DNA of 64,000 bases from an uncultured Gammaproteobacteria bacterium (GTDB lineage: Bacteria > Pseudomonadota > Gammaproteobacteria > Arenicellales > JAANXG01). A program made the position numbers and the translations under genes. Location: NCBI GenBank assembly GCA_947258785.1, contig CAMYJT010000006.1, forward strand, positions 1 to 64,000. The letters run 5' to 3'. The notes under the pieces are model-generated. The model was given only the letters and a program-made list of their open reading frames with translations, did no database searches and was not told the origin of the DNA. Position 1 is the stretch's first letter. Each line of letters begins with the position of its first letter. Shown piece after piece: positions 9,608 to 16,708 of the stretch.

Positions 9608-10585
9608 ATGTACACCAACTTACTGAACACAGCCGCGCTGTCGAGCCTCCTATCGAGCATGCTCTCCGGAGGTGAGCCGGATGACTTTCCGGGGCGTATC
9701 GTAAGCCGCGAGCCGAACCCGTATTCCGACACGTATACGTCCGAGATCGTCACCCTGGATCTCGAGAACCGCATCAACGTCCGACTGTTTTGTAAGTACT
9801 ACGACGGTGCGATGCGCAGGGATCTCGGTCACGGTCATCGCGGAGGTCTAAGCTACGAGGGCGAGGTCTATCGCCGACTGTTATCTAAGCTGGAAATCTC
9901 TGTGCCAATTTTCTACGGTGCACACACCGATCACCACTCAGGCGCGACTGTTCTTGTGCTCGGTTATATTGACGGAGCGACAAGGGTTCACAAGGCACCG
10001 CAGTGGATATCGCGCATGACAATGGCTGCGCGTTGGCTTGGGCGTTTCCACAATGCCACAACAGAAGTAATTCTTGAGCTGGGACGACAGTTCCTAATCC
10101 GATACGATCGGGAATACTATGTCGCATGGTCCAACCGAACGCGTCTTTATACGACTCCTGTGCACACGCGATTTCCGTGGATTCCAGCCGCGTGCGATTA
10201 CTTTGAAGATTCGGTGGACTATCTTTTGAGGTTGCAGGAAACGGTGATACACGGCAAGTTTAATCCTAAAGAAGTGCTCATACGCGGTGAAGACGTGTAT
10301 CCCGTAGATTGGGAGTCGGCTGCGATCGGGGTCGGAGTGATAGACCTGGCGATGTTCGTCGATGGCTGGCCTTGCGAAGAGGTCAGACAGTGGGTTCGTG
10401 CATACCAAAACGCCCGCTGGCCGAGTGGGGTGCCGCATGACTTCGATCGATTGTTCGATATCGCACAACTTTATGTTCAGATGCGATGGTTAGGCGATCA
10501 TTCTGAATGGACGGTGCGCGTGGCGGAAACGGACCGTCCGTGGCGGTTCCAAAAGGTACGCGCTTTGTTGGAACAAATGAGCTAG
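9608..10585 (+). CDS. APH-like protein with degenerate catalytic loop (paralog 2)
   Basis: A 325-residue homolog of the kinase at 354-1394. Shared blocks include [21 protein letters not shown] and the final QMRWLG. The catalytic loop at residues 215-222 reads HGKFNPKE: Lys replaces the catalytic acid and Glu replaces the metal-binding Asn. The later VDWE Asp is kept. This suggests a pseudokinase or an altered function rather than decay, because the frame is intact and most structural motifs persist. A TTG at 9503 would add 35 residues just after the 16-T tract; I prefer the ATG because alignment with the paralog begins there. Confidence 0.75.
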   Translation: MYTNLLNTAALSSLLSSMLSGGEPDDFPGRIVSREPNPYSDTYTSEIVTLDLENRINVRLFCKYYDGAMRRDLGHGHRGGLSYEGEVYRRLLSKLEISVPIFYGAHTDHHSGATVLVLGYIDGATRVHKAPQWISRMTMAARWLGRFHNATTEVILELGRQFLIRYDREYYVAWSNRTRLYTTPVHTRFPWIPAACDYFEDSVDYLLRLQETVIHGKFNPKEVLIRGEDVYPVDWESAAIGVGVIDLAMFVDGWPCEEVRQWVRAYQNARWPSGVPHDFDRLFDIAQLYVQMRWLGDHSEWTVRVAETDRPWRFQKVRALLEQMS

Positions 10586-10850
10586 CCCGGATATTGCACC
10601 AAGGCGGCGAATACAAGGAATAAGTGTCGGCGTCACGGACTCCGACCTTTTTTCAAGACGAAACGGTGTTTGCTGCCAGACACCAAATGTGCAATCTTCA
10701 AGTGCCGCAATTGGAGAATTTTCATCCGGCGTTGACAGTCTCGATGTGGATGTCTCTACTGCGCCAACGGTAGGGTCGATTTAACAACTCAAAACGTAAG
10801 GACGCTGCGAGAGGTGGAAAACGCGAGCAGACCGCACTGCAAAGTGGCGC

Positions 10851-12347
10851 TTAGTCCAATTCTTCAAACAGCCGGGAATAAAGTGATCGATGAAAAGAGC
10901 GCTGATCGTAATTGAACTTATAGACTATCCAAGCGGCCAATTCGTTTGAATCGCTGTCCGGATATATGTTGTCTGTGTACAAATTATAGGAGAGGAATAA
11001 TTTGATGCCCTTGGTCTTTTCTTTCCTGGTTCCCAGGGCCCAGAGAATACCAGCCTCCGTATAGAATCCCTCGGTGTCAAGACTCCAGGACCGGTTAGTG
11101 TCGGTGTAGTACGAGGCATAACCCGAAAAATGCACCCGATTTCTGGCCAGCGCTTTATCAACCGTCAACGCCACCCAGCGGCTCTGAGTGTGGGACTGAT
11201 CACTGTCGTAATATTCATCCGCCGCACTAACCGAGGCCCAAAAGCTTAAGTTTTCGCGAGGATAGTAGGAGCCACTCAGACCGTGACCGACGATGCGGTA
11301 ATCCTCGGCATCGGACAGATCGTCAGAGGTAACCCAATATGAATCCAATGACGCTTTCCATTTGTTTGCGCTGACGTACAAGGAACCGTCAACGCTCGTC
11401 TCGGTTCCTTCGTAAGGAGAATAGCCACTGGGCTCTTGACTGCTGCTGCGGCTGCTATCCTGATAGCTCAATGTGTACCCCAGCGATGGCCAATCCAAAA
11501 ACTGATAACTCAACGACACCCGGCTTCCTCGTTCGGTCATGTGCGGGCGCTTGGGATCGTCATGGATGTTGCTGTTTTCTTCAATGAGTGCCGTCCTGAC
11601 ACCAAGCCTGCCTAACTGCCACGAGCCCCACAGTTGCATTTTTTCGAGATTTTTCTCGTCGTCGTCCTTCTCCTTAAGAGAACGAAATTCTTTACCGATA
11701 GCGCTGTAACCCGTACCGTATGCAAACTTGCCGAGCTTACCTTTCACGCCCAATTTAAAGGCCCTATCCTGGTCATCCCCTAAGTCGTCCGGCGCAAAGG
11801 GATCGAAAGAACTAAACGCCAGTTGACCCGTTGTTGAAATATGGCGCCCCACCTTGGACTTCATCCTTAGATCCCAGTACGAGTGGCGATTGCCGCTATT
11901 CTCTTGAAGCGCCGCTTTTCGTTCCCTGAACTTGGTATTCAGCGAAAAAGGTCCCTTCTTTTTCGTTTTTTGAGCTTGCGGAACCGGCGGGGAAATCCGA
12001 ACCTGACTGAGCCCCTCGACGGCGGTAGCCAGCGTTGACTTATCTTCCGGTTCAAGCTTGGCTAATACCCGTCTGTCAGCCGGACCTTTTGTTTCAGTGC
12101 GGAGCGGTGAGCCAAAGGTGTGCGGGGGATAAAAACCGAAATCCGATATGTGCGCAACGTGACTGATTTGCGGTGAGAGCGGGCTCGCAGCCGCGGCAGA
12201 TACGGCGAAGAGCGCAACGGTTAGCGCAGCCGCACTTACCCATCCCTCATACCGGATACGAGGTGTCCGCGTGCGGACGGTATTCTCATTGTTATAAGAG
12301 TCGATCTTTACTCCCCCTGCGTGCCCGCGGTGTCGGCTCTCTAGCAC
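10851..12347 (-). CDS. Predicted outer-membrane beta-barrel protein
   Basis: A 498-residue protein with a GTG start. A hydrophobic stretch at about residues 37-55 (VSAAALTVALFAVSAAAAS) looks like a signal peptide with an unusually long charged n-region, so the true start may be internal. From about residue 165 on there are alternating aromatic and polar strands typical of outer-membrane barrels (SRVSLSYQFLDW, GSLYVSANKWKASLDSYWV, RNRVHFSGYASYYTD), although the C-terminus ends in ELD, not the classical aromatic residue. Residues 60-150 form a periplasmic linker with basic and proline-rich tracts. I do not recognise the family. It is convergent with the glycoside cluster and might help export its product, but that is only proximity. 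Confidence 0.6.
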   Translation of the reverse strand: MLESRHRGHAGGVKIDSYNNENTVRTRTPRIRYEGWVSAAALTVALFAVSAAAASPLSPQISHVAHISDFGFYPPHTFGSPLRTETKGPADRRVLAKLEPEDKSTLATAVEGLSQVRISPPVPQAQKTKKKGPFSLNTKFRERKAALQENSGNRHSYWDLRMKSKVGRHISTTGQLAFSSFDPFAPDDLGDDQDRAFKLGVKGKLGKFAYGTGYSAIGKEFRSLKEKDDDEKNLEKMQLWGSWQLGRLGVRTALIEENSNIHDDPKRPHMTERGSRVSLSYQFLDWPSLGYTLSYQDSSRSSSQEPSGYSPYEGTETSVDGSLYVSANKWKASLDSYWVTSDDLSDAEDYRIVGHGLSGSYYPRENLSFWASVSAADEYYDSDQSHTQSRWVALTVDKALARNRVHFSGYASYYTDTNRSWSLDTEGFYTEAGILWALGTRKEKTKGIKLFLSYNLYTDNIYPDSDSNELAAWIVYKFNYDQRSFHRSLYSRLFEELD

Positions 12348-12668
12348 ACGCGATTATACCTCTACACGAAAGACATGTCAGGTTGACTGGGAAAGCTTTA
12401 GCGCAAACTTATTTTAGGCGGATCAAGGAGTTGCCAAGGAAATGACGACAGGGCGGTGGCATTTAATGCGGCGGTCCAACGCTCTGAGAACAAACTAGTG
12501 GTGTGCGGACGCCCCGCCAGGACTACCTCTTTTCGTAAACCCCCTATTTGCCCCCTCGGTGTCGGCGTTCACGAATTCCTGACTGAGTTCGACCGTCTCG
12601 GTGCCGCGTCGTCACGGCACGACGGTGCGTCGACGGTCTTGCGACGGGGCACGAGCGGGGCTGAGGCG
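12348..12668. other. Intergenic region with no supported gene
   Basis: This is the upstream region of the outer-membrane protein gene and the 3' side of the small minus-strand peptide gene. The open frames crossing it have no ribosome binding site and no protein-like composition. A GC-rich part around 12590-12665 contains several repeats of CGACGGT and CGTCGTC that could fold, but I see no clear RNA family. Confidence 0.4.
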
Positions 12669-12740
12669 CTAGCTCATGGCATGGTGCAGCAGCGCCGCCA
12701 CCAGCAGGGTGATCAACACCGCAACGATCACGTCAATCAT
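12669..12740 (-). CDS. 23-residue predicted single-span membrane peptide
   Basis: On the minus strand an ATG at 12740 opens a 23-codon frame ending in TAG. The product starts MIDVIVAVLITLLVAALL and ends HHAMS, so nearly the whole peptide is one hydrophobic helix. A GGAG sequence lies 6-7 bases upstream of the ATG. This resembles the single-helix accessory subunits of membrane complexes (KdpF-like, CcoQ-like) or small hydrophobic toxins, but I see no sequence match to any of them. It is unrelated in sequence to the 25-residue peptides at 13481 and 49785. Evidence is limited to the start signal and composition. Confidence 0.4.
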   Translation of the reverse strand: MIDVIVAVLITLLVAALLHHAMS

Positions 12741-12893
12741 CACTCACTCCAGCGTTTCCGATGTTATGGCGGGGACCGGGAAGGTCCCTCTGACAAGTAT
12801 TGACCAGCCTGCCGGAAAGTCCAGTTGCGGCTGTCAAGCGGTGGGCCGGCCGCCCTGCCGTGGCCGCAGAAATCGATAATATCCTTTAATTAT

Positions 12894-12911
12894 CATACGG
12901 TTAACCGTATG
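12894..12911. promoter_or_regulatory. 18-bp perfect palindrome, candidate operator
   Basis: CATACGGTTAACCGTATG is a perfect 18-bp palindrome in an AT-rich stretch, 121 bp before the phasin ATG and 153 bp before the start of the small minus-strand peptide gene. Its size and symmetry fit a dimeric regulator of the TetR or GntR type. No such regulator is encoded nearby. Confidence 0.45.
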
Positions 12912-12957
12912 CGAGGCTGGGGAGCGCCAAACGGGTAAAAACTATTTTCAAAATATG

Positions 12958-12998
12958 TTGCACCGCAACAAACGCTGTGCTATGCTGCACCGCAACAA
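12958..12998 (+). promoter_or_regulatory. Phasin promoter with two operator-like repeats
   Basis: TGCACCGCAACAA occurs twice, at 12959-12971 and 12986-12998, a 27-bp spacing. Each copy contains TGC-N3-GCA, similar to the binding pattern described for the PHA regulator PhaR. A candidate promoter overlaps them: TTGCAC at 12958-12963, 17-bp spacer, TATGCT at 12981-12986. A protein bound to both repeats would cover the -35 and -10/+1 regions. Promoter matches are modest (3/6 and 4/6); assignment to PhaR is inference. Confidence 0.5.
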
Positions 12999-13031
12999 TC
13001 GTTAAACACACTATGTATAGGAGCTATCACC

Positions 13032-13376
13032 ATGGCCAAGATTGACATCACCAAACAAACCGAAGACCTGCTGAGCGTGGTCAAGACCTTGAACGGTCTG
13101 GCCGTGGCGAACGTGGAGCGTTTGATCGACCTCCAGATCGACGGCTTGCGCAAGTACTCGGACGTCGCGCTCGCCAGCTGGAAAGACGCGCTGGCGGTGA
13201 AGGACATCGAGTCTGGGCAGGCGTATTTCGCCAAGCAGGGACAAGTAGCTCAGGACGTGGTCAAGAATCTCGCTGAAGACGCCAAGGTCGTGGCGGAAAT
13301 CGGGAATGAGTATGCCAACGAGGTACAGAAGGTAGTCGCTGACAGCGTCGCCACCGTGACCAAGAAGGCCGCCTGA
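13032..13376 (+). CDS. Phasin family protein (PHA granule coat)
   Basis: A 114-residue, almost entirely helical amphipathic protein: KIDITKQTEDLLSVVKTLN near the N-terminus, then AYFAKQGQVAQDVVKNLAED and a short Lys/Ala C-terminus. This is the pattern of the proteobacterial phasin family (phasin_2-like), which coats polyhydroxyalkanoate granules in the cytoplasm and controls their size and number. A purine-rich AGGAGC lies upstream of the ATG. The upstream repeats suggest repression released when PHA accumulates, and a strong hairpin follows the gene. No pha synthase gene is in the window. Confidence 0.85.
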   Translation: MAKIDITKQTEDLLSVVKTLNGLAVANVERLIDLQIDGLRKYSDVALASWKDALAVKDIESGQAYFAKQGQVAQDVVKNLAEDAKVVAEIGNEYANEVQKVVADSVATVTKKAA

Positions 13377-13399
13377 CCGGTACACCGTATGACGAACGT

Positions 13400-13423
13400 G
13401 GGGCCATCCTTGCGGATGGCCCC
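13400..13423 (+). terminator. Hairpin terminator after the phasin gene
   Basis: GGGGCCATCC (13400-13409), loop TTGC, GGATGGCCCC (13414-13423): a perfect 10-bp stem with a four-base loop, 24 bp after the phasin stop. The following bases are not a strong T tract, so termination may be partial. Confidence 0.7.
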
Positions 13424-13480
13424 ACTCGCTTCAGACGTTCACCAAACATGCCTCGGACAATCCCGAATCGAGGACTGCTC

Positions 13481-13558
13481 ATGCCCATGACGCTGCAGTA
13501 CCGGATAGTGTTGACTCTGCTGTTGTTTGTGTTCAGCAACACACCCGCCTGGCCCTAG
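13481..13558 (+). CDS. 25-residue hydrophobic peptide, copy 1 of a new small family
   Basis: An ATG-to-TAG frame of 25 codons. The peptide starts MPMTLQYR, has a core of IVLTLLLFVFSN and ends TPAWP. It aligns without gaps over its whole length to the peptide at 49785-49862: identical at 13 positions (including Q6, Y7, FVFSN at 16-20, P22 and W24), with mostly conservative changes elsewhere. Several codons differ only synonymously, which points to selection on the protein. GAGGA lies about 6-9 bases before the ATG. It sits after the phasin terminator. Directly after the stop come nested inverted repeats (CGGCAA/TTGCCG at 13565-13617 around GCGGGA/TCCCGC at 13584-13608). It could be a membrane peptide or a type I toxin-like peptide. 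Confidence 0.6.
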   Translation: MPMTLQYRIVLTLLLFVFSNTPAWP

Positions 13559-13774
13559 GAGCCGCGGCAAATATACGGCGATGGCGGGAGAGCGGTCCAT
13601 TATCCCGCTACTTGCCGTCAAATAGCACGCTATTCTCCTAGGATTTTCGGAATACTGTTGTCACTCTTCGGCTGTCTCGCCACGGGCGGAATGCCCGGGC
13701 CGGCTCCCGCCCCCCTCCCGTTGCGCGGCTCGGGTACAATCGGTGATTAACTCACTTTCCCAGGTCCTCGGCCG
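13559..13774 (+). other. Intergenic region with nested inverted repeats
   Basis: After the small peptide gene, the nested stems at 13565-13617 could form a structured 3' end. The rest, up to the cupin start, contains a frame reading LLSLFGCLATGG that looks like a lipoprotein lipobox but has no usable start codon or n-region, so I do not call it. Confidence 0.4.
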
Positions 13775-14152
13775 TTGACTGAAACGAAAACGGGTGCCCC
13801 CGCGTGGGCATACAATCTGCATGACCGCGGGCAGGGCATGGCCAGGCGGCTCGCGCCCGGCATCACCACCCGTATTTTCGCCGGTGAGCAGCTGATGCTG
13901 TCGGTGGTGCGCATCGATCCATACACGACCGGCGAGGTTCACAGTCATCCCGAGGAACAGTGGGGGGTGCTGCTGGAGGGGCAGTGCACCCGTATTCAGA
14001 GCGGCGAGGAAATTCCCATGACAGCGGGCGATTTCTGGCACACCCCGGGGGGGACCCCGCATGGGATCCGTACGGGTGACACGGCCGCGGTGGTTCTCGA
14101 TGTGTTCAGCCCGCCGAGGGCCGGGTACAAAGTAGCAGGGGAGGGTTTCTAG
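13775..14152 (+). CDS. Cupin-domain protein
   Basis: A 125-residue single-domain cupin. Motif 1 is GEVHSHPEEQWGVLLEG, carrying two His and a Glu as metal ligands; motif 2 is PGGTPHGIRTGD with the third His. Cupins of this size bind Fe, Mn or Zn and include isomerases, dioxygenases and sugar- or stress-related proteins; the exact activity cannot be read. The first codon is TTG. An ATG 21 codons in would remove part of the first strand, so I keep the longer form with moderate certainty. It is convergent with the Gfo/Idh gene. Confidence 0.8.
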   Translation: MTETKTGAPAWAYNLHDRGQGMARRLAPGITTRIFAGEQLMLSVVRIDPYTTGEVHSHPEEQWGVLLEGQCTRIQSGEEIPMTAGDFWHTPGGTPHGIRTGDTAAVVLDVFSPPRAGYKVAGEGF

Positions 14153-14178
14153 GACTGCCGCGCCTTACCGTTCCCCAG

Positions 14179-15219
14179 TTACAGAGTGACGAGCTTACCG
14201 GTTGCGGCGCTTGCCGCAACCGCTTCCGTGAACGTCATGTAACGGAGGCCTTCGGCAAATGTTGTCAGGCTGACGGGTTCGATGCCGCGTATCGCGTTGA
14301 TGAATTCCTCCTCCACCCGCCAGTGGCCACGGTTTTCCGGCGGCACGAGGATTTCAGTCAAGGCCTTGTCGTTCCGCCGGCCGCCGTACAGCTTGTTCCC
14401 GGTGCCGTCGAGCCGGAGGGTCCCTTCGGTCCCAAACAGCCAGACCTCACAGGCGGGATTGGCCAGTCCCAGCACCGCGCTGAACTGCATGCGCGCCTGG
14501 GCCCCGCAATCCATGTCCGCGATGACGTCGACGTGATCCGGCACCCGCACCGCTGCCGCGCCTCGGCCGTCGGCGCGCGGGCGCATTTTGACGATCTGCC
14601 TGGTACCGGCAAACACCGTGCGTGCATGTCCCACCCAACGCGACAGCGCCTCGTACCAGATTCCCATGGTCAGGATGTTCAGACCGCTCAAGGATACGTC
14701 CTGGCGCCAGGTCATGGCGGCGTCGCGGTCGGGGAAGCCCCCGGAGACGTGGCGCAGATCAATGGCTGTAACGTCGCCGAGGAAGCGGTCCCGGACCAGT
14801 TCCTGAAGCGTAGCGTCGAAGGCCAGCGTGAACGGAGAGGGGACCAGTTGGGCGATCAGATGGGGATGGGCCCGGTCTGCCTCCCACATCGCGCGGGCCT
14901 CGGCGGCATTCATGGCCATCCGCGCCTCGCACAACACGTGCTTGCCGGCCCCCAGGGCGGCGCAGGTCACCGGTTGGTGCATGTTGGGCCAGGTACCGAT
15001 GACCACGGCGTCGATGTCCGGGTCTTCGACCAGCTCACTCCAGGATGAACAGACCTTGTGAATGCCGAATTCGTCGGCGGCCCGTTGTCCAGATTCCACA
15101 CTGCGGTTGCAGACGCTCGCAATCTCGACACCGGAGATGGCCTGTAAGTTAGGGATGTGCATCTTGCGGGTGTTGGCGCCGGCGCCGACGACGCCGATGC
15201 GGATGCTTGGACTGTTCAT
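14179..15219 (-). CDS. Gfo/Idh/MocA family oxidoreductase
   Basis: A 346-residue NAD(P)-dependent dehydrogenase-like protein. The start giving MNSPSIRIGVVGAGAN places the Rossmann GxGxxx motif at residues 11-16, as usual; the frame is open further upstream but that extension overlaps the next gene and is not protein-like. GKHVLCEARMAMN corresponds to the conserved EKP region, in which the catalytic Lys-Pro (E-K-P) is replaced by E-A-R, so classical sugar dehydrogenase chemistry is doubtful. It lies 7 bp after the M18 aminopeptidase stop on the same strand, so they are probably cotranscribed. Substrate unknown. Confidence 0.8.
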   Translation of the reverse strand: MNSPSIRIGVVGAGANTRKMHIPNLQAISGVEIASVCNRSVESGQRAADEFGIHKVCSSWSELVEDPDIDAVVIGTWPNMHQPVTCAALGAGKHVLCEARMAMNAAEARAMWEADRAHPHLIAQLVPSPFTLAFDATLQELVRDRFLGDVTAIDLRHVSGGFPDRDAAMTWRQDVSLSGLNILTMGIWYEALSRWVGHARTVFAGTRQIVKMRPRADGRGAAAVRVPDHVDVIADMDCGAQARMQFSAVLGLANPACEVWLFGTEGTLRLDGTGNKLYGGRRNDKALTEILVPPENRGHWRVEEEFINAIRGIEPVSLTTFAEGLRYMTFTEAVAASAATGKLVTL

Positions 15220-15226
15220 GGAATAT

Positions 15227-16534
15227 TTACCCTGTGCGTACGGAAAGGTCGGCCTGGTTGTAAAACATCGACAGCGCCCGGTGCAAGTACTCGGCGTCCC
15301 GGACGCCGCAAAGCTCGCGTATCGAGTGCATGGCGAATTGCGGTATCCCCACATCCAGCGTGTTGACGCCCAGTTCACCGGCTGTGATCGGCCCGATCGT
15401 GCTGCCGCAGGACAGATCGGTGCGGGTGACGAAGGACTGCACCGGCACCTGGGCGGTTCGGCACAGATGCCGGAACAGGGCACTGGTCTCGCCACTGGTG
15501 GCGTAGCGCTGGTTGGCGTTGGTCTTGATGACCGGGCCTCGATTCAGCCGTGGGCCGTGGTTCTCGTCGTGCTTGTCGGTGAAGTTGGGATGGATGCCGT
15601 GGGCGTTGTCGACGGAGATGAGCAGCGAACGGCGCATCGATTTGTCCAGTCGCAGCCGGTCTCCGCACCAGCGTTGCAGGACAGACTGCAGGAACGGCCC
15701 CTGGGCGCCGACCGCGGATTGGCTGCCGACCTCCTCGTGGTCGTTGCAGACCAGCAGGTTGGCCGGCTCGGCATCACCGTCGATGAGACTCCGCGCCCCG
15801 ACGTAACAACTCAACAGATTGTCGAGCCGGGCCCCGGCGATGAAATCCCGGTTCAGGCCCACCACGGTGGGTGGTTGCGCATCGTACAGGCTGAGGTCGT
15901 AGTCGAGCACCACCTCGGCCCGCGCCTCGGGGTGGCGCGCCCGCAGATGGTTAAGGAGCAGGGTGCGCAGATCGGGTTTCTCTTCGTCGGTCTGCAGCAC
16001 GACGACGGGCAGATGCGTCTGCGGGTTGACCGCGCTTTGGTCGTTCGCCTCGCGGTTCAGGTGTATCGCCAGGCTCGGCAGGACCGCTACCGGATCGCGA
16101 TAGTCGACCAGACCGCTGCAAACCCGGTCGCCGTCGGACCGGTACGTCACCCGGCCGGCGATGGACAGATCGCGGTCGAACCAAGGGTGCAGCAGCACGC
16201 CGCCATAGACCTCGACACCGAGTTGCAGATAACCGTGTTTGACCGTTTCCGGCTGCGGTTTGATCTTCAGGCACGGGCTGTCGGTGTGGGCGCCGACCAT
16301 GCGTATCCCGGCATCCACAGGATCGCGGGTCCCGGCGCGGAAAGCGATGAGCGACGTGCCGCCGCGGGTGACGTAGTATCGTCCGCCGGGCTCGAGCGAC
16401 CAGTCCTCCACCTCGTCAAGTCCCCGGAATCCTGCACGCTCCAGGATTGTTTCGAGATTTGCCACCGCATGAAACGGCGTCGGTGAAGCGCCGAGAAATT
16501 CCAAGAAGCCGTGGATGAATGCTGAGTCGTTCAT
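15227..16534 (-). CDS. apeB: M18 family aminopeptidase
   Basis: A 435-residue zinc aminopeptidase of the M18 family, close to full length. Motifs include ASPTPFHAV near the N-terminus, GAHTDSPCLKIKP (zinc-ligand His and Asp), VCNDHEEVGSQSA (catalytic Glu pair) and the C-terminal PQFAMHSIRELCG (last His ligand). M18 enzymes are cytoplasmic dodecamers that remove N-terminal acidic or neutral residues from peptides. It is followed closely by the Gfo/Idh gene and is divergent from the rhodanese gene. Confidence 0.92.
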   Translation of the reverse strand: MNDSAFIHGFLEFLGASPTPFHAVANLETILERAGFRGLDEVEDWSLEPGGRYYVTRGGTSLIAFRAGTRDPVDAGIRMVGAHTDSPCLKIKPQPETVKHGYLQLGVEVYGGVLLHPWFDRDLSIAGRVTYRSDGDRVCSGLVDYRDPVAVLPSLAIHLNREANDQSAVNPQTHLPVVVLQTDEEKPDLRTLLLNHLRARHPEARAEVVLDYDLSLYDAQPPTVVGLNRDFIAGARLDNLLSCYVGARSLIDGDAEPANLLVCNDHEEVGSQSAVGAQGPFLQSVLQRWCGDRLRLDKSMRRSLLISVDNAHGIHPNFTDKHDENHGPRLNRGPVIKTNANQRYATSGETSALFRHLCRTAQVPVQSFVTRTDLSCGSTIGPITAGELGVNTLDVGIPQFAMHSIRELCGVRDAEYLHRALSMFYNQADLSVRTG

Positions 16535-16708
16535 AGGCCGGTCTGACGATTACGCATTATACTGACTTGCGAATAGCAGGTGAGCGATTCCTTTCCCGCC
16601 CGGGCTTGATTGTAATTTTGCCAAGCGATAGGTGTGTTGGTATAAGTCATCAAGGGCGCCAAGGTGTTTCCCCGGCCCACCGGTTTAACGGCACACTTGA
16701 TAACCGAC

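Noticed and set aside
12456-12803. A 115-codon open frame on the + strand
   Set aside because: No ribosome binding site, mixed composition, and it overlaps the better-supported small membrane peptide on the opposite strand.
13661-13774. A stretch reading LLSLFGCLATGG like a lipoprotein signal peptide
   Set aside because: There is no start codon with a positively charged n-region ahead of it in the same frame, and the downstream part is only proline-rich low complexity.
14323-15048. A 241-codon open frame on the + strand
   Set aside because: Antisense to the Gfo/Idh oxidoreductase; composition is that of a shadow frame.
15062-16486. A 474-codon open frame on the + strand
   Set aside because: It lies opposite the M18 aminopeptidase, which has all its catalytic motifs. 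The frame has no domain and is a product of high GC.
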